DNA of 64,000 bases from CBDFLD01 sp965249005 (GTDB taxonomy: Bacteria > Acidobacteriota > UBA6911). Under the pieces are notes generated by a model that saw nothing but the letters and a program-made list of their open reading frames with translations, had not been told where the DNA came from and searched no databases. The translations under genes and the position numbers were made by a program. The stretch lies in contig CBDFLD010000020.1 in assembly GCA_965249005.1 (NCBI GenBank), positions 372,001 through 436,000 on the forward strand, written 5' to 3'. Positions 8,928 through 16,192 of this stretch are shown here, piece by piece (position 1 is the first letter of the stretch; each line of letters begins with the position of its first letter).

Positions 8928-9239
8928 ATGACCTTCTTTTATGTGGATCCGAAACTGTACCAGCAGTATCGCGAGCAAGTGATCGAGTTGAGCAACTCGA
9001 TTCAAGTCGATATCAACGAGCATTTGCCCCAGGGGAAACGCAAACGCGGGCTATCGGATCTGGAGATCGCGAAAAAGATCGGCCTCGATGAGAGAACCGT
9101 CAAGGAGATCCGTGTCGTGGCGGAGCGCGACTACTACTCGCTCGACGAATGGGAGAAGGCGCTGGAGTTCAAGCGCAAGGCATGCCGAGATTACGTCGAG
9201 AACCGAATCGGGCTGAAGCCCAAGCGCTCGAAGAGTTGA
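8928..9239 (+). CDS. Small helix-turn-helix protein of unknown function
   Basis: 103 residues, basic, with a likely HTH around residues 42-68 (LSDLEIAKKIGLDERTVKEI, then RVVAERDYY). The N-terminus MTFFYVDPKLYQQYREQVI is predicted helical. GGAG six bases before the ATG comes from the end of the heptamer element. It lies between the Fe-S paralogues and the ferredoxin, in the same direction, 13 bases before the ferredoxin gene, so it probably belongs to the module as a DNA-binding or adaptor protein. It matches no family I can name. Confidence 0.65.
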   Translation: MTFFYVDPKLYQQYREQVIELSNSIQVDINEHLPQGKRKRGLSDLEIAKKIGLDERTVKEIRVVAERDYYSLDEWEKALEFKRKACRDYVENRIGLKPKRSKS

Positions 9240-9252
9240 GCGGAGCCATCGG

Positions 9253-9558
9253 ATGACATTCATCATTGCCGAGCCCTGCATCGATACGAAAGACACGTCC
9301 TGCGTTCAATCCTGCCCGGTGGATTGCATTCACCCCAGACCCAACGAGGATGATTACGAGGGCGTGACGCAGCTGTACATTGATCCGGCGGAATGCATCG
9401 ATTGTGGCGCTTGTGTTCCTGTGTGCCCGGTAACCGCGATTTTTTCGGAAGAGGATCTTCCTGACAAATGGGCCGGGTATACTCAGATCAACGCCGACTA
9501 CTTCGAGCTGTCCAAAGAAGAATTCAAGGAGCGTTACAGCAAAGGGTCAAGCGCTTAG
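9253..9558 (+). CDS. 7Fe ferredoxin ([3Fe-4S][4Fe-4S], FdxA-like)
   Basis: A low-potential electron carrier of the cytoplasm. Cysteines at 9, 17, 21 and 25 (Cx7Cx3Cx3C) and at 48, 51, 54 and 58-Pro match 7Fe ferredoxins of the Azotobacter FdI type. By analogy C9, C17 and C58 would hold the 3Fe cluster, and C21, C48, C51 and C54 the 4Fe cluster. The 101-residue length is usual. GGAG lies seven bases before the ATG. As the last gene of the cluster it is the obvious electron donor or acceptor for the five double-cluster proteins. Confidence 0.9.
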   Translation: MTFIIAEPCIDTKDTSCVQSCPVDCIHPRPNEDDYEGVTQLYIDPAECIDCGACVPVCPVTAIFSEEDLPDKWAGYTQINADYFELSKEEFKERYSKGSSA

Positions 9559-9668
9559 CGCTACCCGCTCACGCCGTCCGCTTCGCGCGGATCCCCGATA
9601 GTGGTGTCAAGAAACGGAAGACGGGTAGCGGAAAGCGCAAGACGCAGAGCGGTCAGCGCGAGCGGAGG
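9551..9668. repeat. Facing arrays of degenerate heptamer repeats
   Basis: The left array (9551-9578, GCGCTTA GCGCTAC CCGCTCA) starts within the last codons of the ferredoxin gene. The right array (9620-9668) has seven units such as AGCGGAA, AGCGCAA, AGCGGTC and AGCGCGA. The final unit contains GGAGG, which acts as the ribosome-binding site of the PhoD-like gene. Confidence 0.75.
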
Positions 9669-9676
9669 CGAGCCCC

Positions 9677-11293
9677 ATGAACCGACGAGAATTCATCAAC
9701 AAGACAGCTGCCGCTACGGCGCTGGCAATCGCCCAAGGCAGGTCAGTTCCGCTGTCAGCGGCATCCCCTCACGCAACGACGTGGAATCCTGGGGCCGTGG
9801 CTCATCTTCTGCCGACCGCGAGCCACGATCGTTTGCTCCTGAAAGCGTCGTTCACGAGAGCCCTCCGCGATTCCCCTCAACTGCAGATTGGGACTCGGCG
9901 AGTTCGAGGGGCGGCTTCGGATACCGGAGGGTACTTCTGGAGCTTTGACGTGGACGGTCTGGATCCGTCAACGCCGTACGAGCTTGGCTTGATGGATCGG
10001 TCGAAACCGCTTTGCGATCCTTGGCCGCTCAAAACCTTTCCCGCTCCGGAGGACCGCCCTTCCAAACTCCGGTTGCTGATCTACACCTGCGCCGGCGGTC
10101 ATGAGGGGCTGACGGACAAGGAGGGCCTATCTTACTTTCTCCCTCTGTCTCAGAGGACCCGGCTGCTGCAGCGGGGGCTGTCCTTCAGCCCGGACGCGTT
10201 GATTGCCATCGGTGATCATCTCTACTGGGATCAACTGGCCGGCAGGAGTGCCCAGATCATTGGAGCCTCTCACCAGGCACAGGCTTTGGCTGGAGTTTTC
10301 AACCGATCGCAACCCGTTCTCGGGACCGCGAACGAAGATGTTCTGAAGAAAGCGGTCGGACCGCAGATCGCAGACTTTTACGGCACGCTTTGTCGGTCGG
10401 TGCCTGTTTTCTTCGTTTCGGATGACCACGATTACTTTGAGAACGATCATGCTGACAAAAGGATTGTGACCTTCCCCCCGGACGATTTCATGGTTCGTCT
10501 CGGCCGGGCAAGCCACCGGCTCTACTATCCGGAGTATTTGCCGGATCCGAACCGCCCTGCCGGACTGGCCGGGTCCTCAGCGATGGATCGGCCGGCTGGA
10601 GTCTCGGAGAGTTTTGGGACCTTGCGCTACGGCCGCCTGGCGGAGTTGTTGCTCTACGATTGCCGCCGTTTCCTGAGCTTGAAGGGACCGAGCGCCGTAT
10701 TTGTACCCAACGAGGTAGAGCGATGGTTGCTCGATCGAATGGAGGCATCGGAGACCGATCACGTGGTAAATGTTCCTTCGACGCCCGTCGCATGGACCGC
10801 CGGCAAATGGGGAGAGTGGTATCCCGATGCGCTCGATGAGAAGGGCAGACTGGGCGTGAGTCAGGACAAGTACCTGTGGCAGCCGGGTTGGCGGGCCCAG
10901 CACGATCGCTTGCTGCGGGCGGCCTCGGCCATGAAGAACCGCCTTCCCCTTTTCATTAGCGGAGATCTGCACTGCCTAGGGGAAGGGCGCATCCACCGTG
11001 GCGGCGGGTTGGACCTGAGGGCGAATCCGGTGATTTCGATTCTCTCCGGACCGGTTGGAGCCACGGGCCCGCACGGCTGGCCGTCGGCTTTCCGCGGTAC
11101 CCCGGCTCGTACGCCTCACGGTCTGGAAGTCGAAGAGGGCTTGCCGCCTATGGAAGAAAACGGATTCATCCTTGTGGACTTTACCGCAGACAAGGCTGTG
11201 TTTCGATTCTTCAAGTACAACAGGCACGAACCCGCCGAAAACATCGACCGGCTGGAGCCGTTTCGGCTCGTCGAGATGGAACGGCCAGGATAA
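9677..11293 (+). CDS. PhoD-like metallophosphatase, exported by a Tat-like signal
   Basis: Probably a secreted phosphodiesterase or phosphatase. The N-terminus MNRREFINKTAAATALAIA is a twin-arginine type signal. Metal-binding blocks of the metallophosphatase fold are visible: IAIGDHLYWD (176-185), SDDHDYFEND (248-257) and FISGDLH (about 430). The 538 residues fit PhoD relatives. The ATG has GGAGG eight bases upstream, inside a heptamer repeat. The gene stands alone between two repeat elements. Its exact substrate is unknown. Confidence 0.8.
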   Translation: MNRREFINKTAAATALAIAQGRSVPLSAASPHATTWNPGAVAHLLPTASHDRLLLKASFTRALRDSPQLQIGTRRVRGAASDTGGYFWSFDVDGLDPSTPYELGLMDRSKPLCDPWPLKTFPAPEDRPSKLRLLIYTCAGGHEGLTDKEGLSYFLPLSQRTRLLQRGLSFSPDALIAIGDHLYWDQLAGRSAQIIGASHQAQALAGVFNRSQPVLGTANEDVLKKAVGPQIADFYGTLCRSVPVFFVSDDHDYFENDHADKRIVTFPPDDFMVRLGRASHRLYYPEYLPDPNRPAGLAGSSAMDRPAGVSESFGTLRYGRLAELLLYDCRRFLSLKGPSAVFVPNEVERWLLDRMEASETDHVVNVPSTPVAWTAGKWGEWYPDALDEKGRLGVSQDKYLWQPGWRAQHDRLLRAASAMKNRLPLFISGDLHCLGEGRIHRGGGLDLRANPVISILSGPVGATGPHGWPSAFRGTPARTPHGLEVEEGLPPMEENGFILVDFTADKAVFRFFKYNRHEPAENIDRLEPFRLVEMERPG

Positions 11294-11309
11294 ACACAAT
11301 TTTGCACAA

Positions 11310-11337
11310 AGCGGTCAGCGGATCGCGCTGAGCGCCT
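11310..11337. repeat. Short heptamer repeat array
   Basis: Four units in register of seven (AGCGGTC AGCGGAT CGCGCTG AGCGCCT) fill the gap between two convergent genes, the PhoD-like phosphatase and the sialate-esterase-like gene. It belongs to the same family as the element at 8831-8921. Confidence 0.65.
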
Positions 11338-11338
11338 T

Positions 11339-12295
11339 TCAACTGCCGCCCGTGAGTTCCAGAAATCCTCTTGCGAGCGCCCGGCCGGCCATCAGATGGC
11401 CTTCGGCATCCCAGTGGACCTCTCCGCGCAAGGAAGGTAGATCTCTGAGGACGACCATTTTCGCGTTGGGGATCGCTTGCTGCGCATCGAACTGCGCTTT
11501 GAGAACGTAATAGAGTCCGATTCTCGGTTGTGTCTCGCCAGGAAGCGTTGGTGGCGTTGGCCCGGTTGCGGGGTCGAAATCGCTCAGATCATCCGGAACG
11601 TCTTTGAAGAACCGGATTCGATTCGTCCCGAAAGCAAGGGGTAGATCCGCCACGCCCACGTCTCTGCGCACGGACGAAACAAACGTCTTGAAGTAATCGA
11701 GATACGCCTTGCCTTGAAAAAGCGTCTGATAGTCGGCCCCTCCCTGGTTCCAGATGAGTCCGACGAACTCCAGGTCTTCGCGGCTACTTCGCGCCATTTC
11801 GATCGCTTCCATCAGTCTGGGATAAATCGCGCCCTGCTGCGTTCCCAACTGGGTCCGGCCCGCCTGTTCTTCGTTCCAATCGGGTTGCCATGAAATGATC
11901 GAAGAGCCGCCAACCTGGACTTTGATGATACCGATGGTCTCGTCCGGCCAGGCCTTCCCCATTTCATTACCGAATCCGAGCTCAGGCCCGAACGTATTCT
12001 CCGTCCATCCGAATTTCTTGACCAGTCTTGCGTGGGGCTTCGCAAGTGGCCTCAACGTTTGCCATTGACCTTCGAAGAAATATTGGATCCTATTGTCCCC
12101 CCGCTGCAACTCATCGGAGATCTCGGCGCTGTATCCAGAATTGCCCATGTTGGATTGGCCGGCGAGAATGAAAACCTTCATGGTCTTTTTTGCGGGGGGT
12201 TCCTTTACTTCCGGCTCTGGGGCCTGCGCGCATCCCGCCATGAGTGCGAGCACGACGCTTGCTAGAATCCGAATGGTGGTGAGCTTGTCGAACAT
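11339..12295 (-). CDS. Sialate O-acetylesterase-like (SASA/DUF303) lipoprotein
   Basis: A likely cell-surface carbohydrate esterase of the SGNH type. Residues 1-22 form a lipoprotein signal ending LMAGC, and FILAGQSNM at 42-50 carries the catalytic Ser48. The fold continues with the block FGPELGFGNEMGKAWPDE and GLIWNQGGAD, and near the end EVHWDAEGH supplies the expected Asp and His. The ATG is preceded by AAGGAGA. The 318 residues agree with single-domain members. The IS256-family element sits about 125 bases upstream, so its promoter region may have been displaced. Confidence 0.8.
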   Translation of the reverse strand: MFDKLTTIRILASVVLALMAGCAQAPEPEVKEPPAKKTMKVFILAGQSNMGNSGYSAEISDELQRGDNRIQYFFEGQWQTLRPLAKPHARLVKKFGWTENTFGPELGFGNEMGKAWPDETIGIIKVQVGGSSIISWQPDWNEEQAGRTQLGTQQGAIYPRLMEAIEMARSSREDLEFVGLIWNQGGADYQTLFQGKAYLDYFKTFVSSVRRDVGVADLPLAFGTNRIRFFKDVPDDLSDFDPATGPTPPTLPGETQPRIGLYYVLKAQFDAQQAIPNAKMVVLRDLPSLRGEVHWDAEGHLMAGRALARGFLELTGGS

Positions 12296-12412
12296 ATTGT
12301 CTCCTTATGCAGTTGCGCCGCAGGGCCATGATCGCTTCAAGTTCGGAGCGCCACCCGCACACCATCCTAGCCGATTGCTCGTTTCTATTCGAGAAGAACA
12401 GGTCCGGTCATG

Positions 12413-13612
12413 TCAAGCTGCTTGTGTAAAAAGGTCGAGGGTACGAGTTGGTCGTTGTTCCTTCCAATCGAGATTGAATCGATGGAAGATCGAGTAAATG
12501 ATTCTGTCGACACTCTGGACATTAACAAAGCAAACCATCGGACGCGTTCTCCGTCGAACCTCAACGAAGCAGCGTTCGATGACGTTGGTGGTTCGTAGCT
12601 TCTTCCACAGAGGCCGTGGGAAGCTGTAAAAGGCCAGTAACTCAGGGAGATCCTTCTCCAATCGATTCACCATCTTCGGATAATCCTTGTGCCAGCAACG
12701 CTTCAGCCTCCTGAAAGCTGTCAGTGCATCCCGACGGCTATCGGCCTGGTAGATGGCCCGTGCATCCTGCTTGATCTGGTCTCGATCGCACTTTCGGACT
12801 GAATTGACGATGTTTCGCATCTTATGTGCCCAGCAGCGTTGGTGCTGAGCTCTCGGATAGATCGTTTCAATGGCCGCTGCCAGACCTGCACAGCCGTCGG
12901 TCACAATCAGCTCGAGGTTATCTCCCTCTATACCACGCCGGTACAGATCTCCTAAGAGTCCTTCCCAGGCAGCTTGACTCTCTCCACTGCTGCGCATAAA
13001 TGCCAAAAGCTGCCGGCTACCATCCGCTCTCACCCCGTAGGCCACCAGCATCTGCACCCGTTTCCGCCCACTCGGACGTCTTACCCTCAGACTCACTCCG
13101 TCCAGAAACAGTGTCTTCCATTCGTCACTCAACCGAGCTCGGTGAAATCGCTGTACTGCTTCATCTAGCTCTCGTGTCAGCTGCGATACCGTCTGTGCAC
13201 TGACAACTTCTCCCGTCATGATCGCCACAATCCGTCCCACCGTCCGTGTGCTGATTCCTCTGAGAAACGCCTCTCGTATCAGCAACGTTACCTCGTCAGC
13301 TCGTCGTTGAAACCGTTGTAATCCCTTCGGGAGAAAATTCTTGTTCCGGCTCCGGGCAATCCGCAACCGTAACGTTCCAAAGCGGGTCACAAAGTCCCGT
13401 TCATAGTATCCATTGCGGTACTCTCTCTTTCTCTGCCCACCTCTTTCATACCATCCAAAGCCACAATAACGGTCTCTCTGCCGCTGTGATTCAGTCTCGA
13501 AATACCGTTTCCACGCCAGCTTTGTCTTGCTATACACATCTCCCCAAAAGTCTTCTTTTACCTCATCAAGGAAATGTTGGAATTGTTCGGTCATCGGTGT
13601 TAATTTCGCCAT
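12413..13612 (-). CDS. IS256-family (Mutator-type) transposase
   Basis: Catalyses movement of the surrounding element by a DDE mechanism. The likely triad is D171 (LFLDGVSL), D239 (VTDGCAG) and E346 (NVIERCF), with the Mutator-type block QRCWAHK at 258-264. The 399 residues are full length and uninterrupted. The last codons (LFTQAA) read through the left terminal inverted repeat, and the TGA stop at 12413-12415 lies outside it, in host DNA. The exact C-terminus therefore depends on the insertion site. Confidence 0.92.
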   Translation of the reverse strand: MAKLTPMTEQFQHFLDEVKEDFWGDVYSKTKLAWKRYFETESQRQRDRYCGFGWYERGGQRKREYRNGYYERDFVTRFGTLRLRIARSRNKNFLPKGLQRFQRRADEVTLLIREAFLRGISTRTVGRIVAIMTGEVVSAQTVSQLTRELDEAVQRFHRARLSDEWKTLFLDGVSLRVRRPSGRKRVQMLVAYGVRADGSRQLLAFMRSSGESQAAWEGLLGDLYRRGIEGDNLELIVTDGCAGLAAAIETIYPRAQHQRCWAHKMRNIVNSVRKCDRDQIKQDARAIYQADSRRDALTAFRRLKRCWHKDYPKMVNRLEKDLPELLAFYSFPRPLWKKLRTTNVIERCFVEVRRRTRPMVCFVNVQSVDRIIYSIFHRFNLDWKEQRPTRTLDLFTQAA

Positions 13613-13696
13613 TGGGTGTAAGCTCCTTTCTTGGAGTTGGTTTTTGCCATCGCAGCGAAAAAACCAAACTTACACCCTCTTTCTTTTTACACAAGC
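12420..13696 (-). mobile_element. IS256-family insertion sequence, about 1277 bp
   Basis: The terminal inverted repeats are 12420-12442 and 13674-13696 (23 bases, 20 matching), beginning GCTTGTGTAAAAAG inward from each end. One transposase gene fills the element. I see no 8-9 base target duplication: the flanks read tgtcaagct on the left and aaagttac on the right. That could mean recombination between copies or later drift. It separates the sialate-esterase-like gene from the racemase gene. Confidence 0.85.
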
Positions 13697-13861
13697 AAAG
13701 TTACATCACCAGGTCCACTCGGCCGAGCCGGATTCCATAAACTCCGATCCTCTTTGCATCCGCGGGCTCGATCGGGATGGACGAAGGAAGCCGGCTTCGG
13801 TAGAGTATGGCTGAGTAACCGGGGATGGACTAACCAGTAGCGTATTGGATGGACCGAATTC

Positions 13862-15124
13862 ATGGACGTAAATCTGCTGTACGGTAAGAAAGGCTTGAAA
13901 CTCGATCTGAAAGGCGTCCAGGCGACGATCCTCAATCCGCAGTTCGTCGAAGGACTTGCGGATGAGGGTTCCGCCTTCAAAGAGGCAGTGCGAAGCCCAA
14001 TCGAGTCTAGGCCTGTTCGAGAGATCATCTCTTCGGGGGACCGGGTTGCAATCGTGATTCCGGATATCACTCGAGCGCTGCCGAACGAACGGCTCCTGGG
14101 TTTTTTGTTCGAGGAACTCGAGCACGTTTCCAAGGATCGCTTTACGATCGTGATTGGAACAGGCTCTCACCGGGCTTGCACTCCTGAAGAGATCGCCTCC
14201 ATGGTGGGGCCGCTCGCACAGGAATATCGTGTGGTCAATCACGACGCACACGAGCCTTCGTCCATGGTTCGAGTTGGTCAATCTCCGTTCGGGTATCCGG
14301 TCTTCTTCAACCGCGAGTATGTCGAAGCAGACAAGCGGATCATCCTGGGGTTTATCGAACCGCACCTCATGGCAGGGTACTCGGGAGGATACAAGGCGGT
14401 TTTTCCTGGAGTTGCCGATATCGACGCGATCATGCACTACCATGGAACCGCCAACATCGGTGATCCTCGAAGCACCTGGGGCAACATGTCCCAGAATCCA
14501 ACCCAGGAGAGCATTCGCGCTGCTGGGTCTCTGCTCTCGGTGGACTTTTGTATCAACGTCACCTTGAACAAGGACTTGCAGGTGACGCAGTTCTTTTGCG
14601 GAGAGACGCTGGCGGCGCACGAGAAGGGTTGCGCGTTTGCCAAGCGGACGGCCATGGTCGCGTGTGATGAGCCGTTCCCCATCGTCGTGACGACCAACAG
14701 CGGATACCCGCTTGACCAGAACCTCTACCAAAGTGTGAAGGGAATGTCGGCGGCGGCCCAGATATCCGGGCAGGACGGCTTGATTTTAACCGCCGCAGAG
14801 TGTGCCGACGGGTTTCCGGAGCACGGGAACTTCAAGAGATTCCTCTTCGAGCAGAACTCCCCCGAGGCCATGCTCGACGCGATCCATGCACCGGCGTTCA
14901 AGATGTTCGATCAGTGGCAGATTCAGATCCTTGCGCAGATTCTCCTCCGGACGCGTATCGGACTCCTCAGCGAGATCGACGATCCCGACGTGCGCCGAGC
15001 CCATCTGCAGCCGGTTCGCGACCTGCGAGGGGCACTCGAGGACGAGCTGAAAGCCGTCGGTTCGGATGCTCCCGTCGCCGTGCTGCCGGAAGGCCCTCAA
15101 ACCATCCCGTACCTGAGTACGTGA
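13862..15124 (+). CDS. larA: LarA-type nickel-pincer 2-hydroxy-acid racemase/epimerase
   Basis: Cytoplasmic enzyme that inverts the C2 hydroxyl of lactate or a related 2-hydroxy acid, using the nickel-pincer nucleotide cofactor. Key residues of Lactobacillus LarA have counterparts: D68/R71 (DITRALP), H103 (GTGSHR), H168 and K178 (EPHLMAGYSGGYKAVFPG), H194, and Y289/K293 (LYQSVKG). K178 is the residue that would bind the cofactor covalently. The 420 residues are usual. No LarB, LarC or LarE gene is in the window, so the cofactor must be made elsewhere. No good Shine-Dalgarno precedes the ATG. The substrate may be a longer 2-hydroxy acid rather than lactate. Confidence 0.8.
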   Translation: MDVNLLYGKKGLKLDLKGVQATILNPQFVEGLADEGSAFKEAVRSPIESRPVREIISSGDRVAIVIPDITRALPNERLLGFLFEELEHVSKDRFTIVIGTGSHRACTPEEIASMVGPLAQEYRVVNHDAHEPSSMVRVGQSPFGYPVFFNREYVEADKRIILGFIEPHLMAGYSGGYKAVFPGVADIDAIMHYHGTANIGDPRSTWGNMSQNPTQESIRAAGSLLSVDFCINVTLNKDLQVTQFFCGETLAAHEKGCAFAKRTAMVACDEPFPIVVTTNSGYPLDQNLYQSVKGMSAAAQISGQDGLILTAAECADGFPEHGNFKRFLFEQNSPEAMLDAIHAPAFKMFDQWQIQILAQILLRTRIGLLSEIDDPDVRRAHLQPVRDLRGALEDELKAVGSDAPVAVLPEGPQTIPYLST

Positions 15125-15130
15125 TCGAAC

Positions 15131-15207
15131 GCGCTTACCGCTAACCGTTTGCTTTCTCTCAATCACTAGGGTCGGTAAGCGGAGAGCGGTTGACAGACAG
15201 CGCTCTA
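15131..15207. repeat. Facing arrays of degenerate heptamer repeats
   Basis: GCGCTTA CCGCTAA CCGTTTG (15131-15151), a short unique centre, then GGTAAGC GGAGAGC GGTTGAC AGACAGC (15174-15201) and a last unit reaching the stop codon of the FAH gene. The arrays face each other and could pair. They lie between two convergent genes and may act as a shared transcription end. Confidence 0.75.
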
Positions 15208-16053
15208 GTTTTGAACCACGGTATTGACGAGCGTGCCGATCGGCTCGATGGAAATACGGATTTCGTCATGTGGCTGCAGAGTGAAGCCTTCGGGGGGCAC
15301 GATCCCGGTACCGGTCAGGGCGAAACATCCCCCAGGAAAGCTGTTGTCGCGGAACAGATATTCCACCAACTCCTTTGGATCCCGCTTCATCTGCGCCAGT
15401 TCGGTGCCGTCCTCGAACACGCAGACCCCCTTGCGTCGAATCTCCAACTCAATGCGAGTGGATGGCGGAAGGGGACTTTCCCTGACCAGAATGCAGGGGC
15501 CCAGGGCGCATGATTGATTGTAGACCTTGGCCTGCGGCAAGTAGAGCGGGTTCGCCCCCTCGATATCTCGACTGCTCATGTCATTGCCGATGGTGTATCC
15601 AATAATGCGGGCGTTGGGCGAGACGACCAAGGTCAATTCCGGCTCCGGCACGTTCCATTCCGAGTCCTTGCGGATTCGAACGATCTCTCCGTGCCCCGAG
15701 GTCCGGTGGGGAGTGGATTTGAAGAAGAACTCTGGCCTGGACGCGTCATAGACCCTGTCGTAGAAATCATCGCCCCCGGCTTCTCTCGACTCCGCCATCC
15801 GTGCATCACGGCTGCGGTAATAGGTGACACCGAACGCCCAGACTTCCTGGCTCAGGATTGGTGCCCGGGTGCCGGCCGGGATACCTAGGGAATCCAATTC
15901 GACAGGGCGGGGATTCGAGCCCTCGATTCTGGACCGAAGCCAGTCGGCTAGATTGTCGAGACGGAGTAGCTGGTCCCAATCCTCCTCCGCCAGGGCGTAC
16001 CATCGTCCGGACTCTTCAACCAAGATGCCACGATTGGTTCGGAATAACTTCAT
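15205..16053 (-). CDS. Fumarylacetoacetate hydrolase-family protein, likely 2-keto-3-deoxy sugar-acid dehydratase
   Basis: FAH-fold enzyme with metal ligands in PEPEL (136-140) and IGNDMSSRD (155-163). The segment LYLPQAKVYNQSCALGP is typical of members that dehydrate 2-keto-3-deoxy-pentonates to 2-oxoglutarate semialdehyde. The aldehyde dehydrogenase gene lies 139 bases upstream on the same strand and could oxidise that semialdehyde, which supports a Weimberg-like oxidative sugar-acid route. The 282 residues are complete. A simple FAH-type hydrolase role cannot be excluded. Confidence 0.75.
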   Translation of the reverse strand: MKLFRTNRGILVEESGRWYALAEEDWDQLLRLDNLADWLRSRIEGSNPRPVELDSLGIPAGTRAPILSQEVWAFGVTYYRSRDARMAESREAGGDDFYDRVYDASRPEFFFKSTPHRTSGHGEIVRIRKDSEWNVPEPELTLVVSPNARIIGYTIGNDMSSRDIEGANPLYLPQAKVYNQSCALGPCILVRESPLPPSTRIELEIRRKGVCVFEDGTELAQMKRDPKELVEYLFRDNSFPGGCFALTGTGIVPPEGFTLQPHDEIRISIEPIGTLVNTVVQN

Positions 16054-16089
16054 AAACCCGGTTCTGAGCGCGTTACCCTTTCAGCGACT

Positions 16090-16110
16090 GACCGGCGCGT
16101 CGCGCCGGTC
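16090..16110. repeat. GC-rich hairpin between FAH and aldehyde dehydrogenase genes
   Basis: GACCGGCGCG, one base, CGCGCCGGTC: ten perfect base pairs with a single-base centre. No T-run follows on either strand. It may be an attenuating structure or a repeat remnant. The bases just before it (16066-16093) show a weak seven-base rhythm like the heptamer family. Confidence 0.5.
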
Positions 16111-16192
16111 GCTTGGAACCGTAACTGCCAGAGGGCCCCTCGGAACGCCATAATCGAAATCTTGCTAAATTGCACACATAAAAGCAGTTCCG

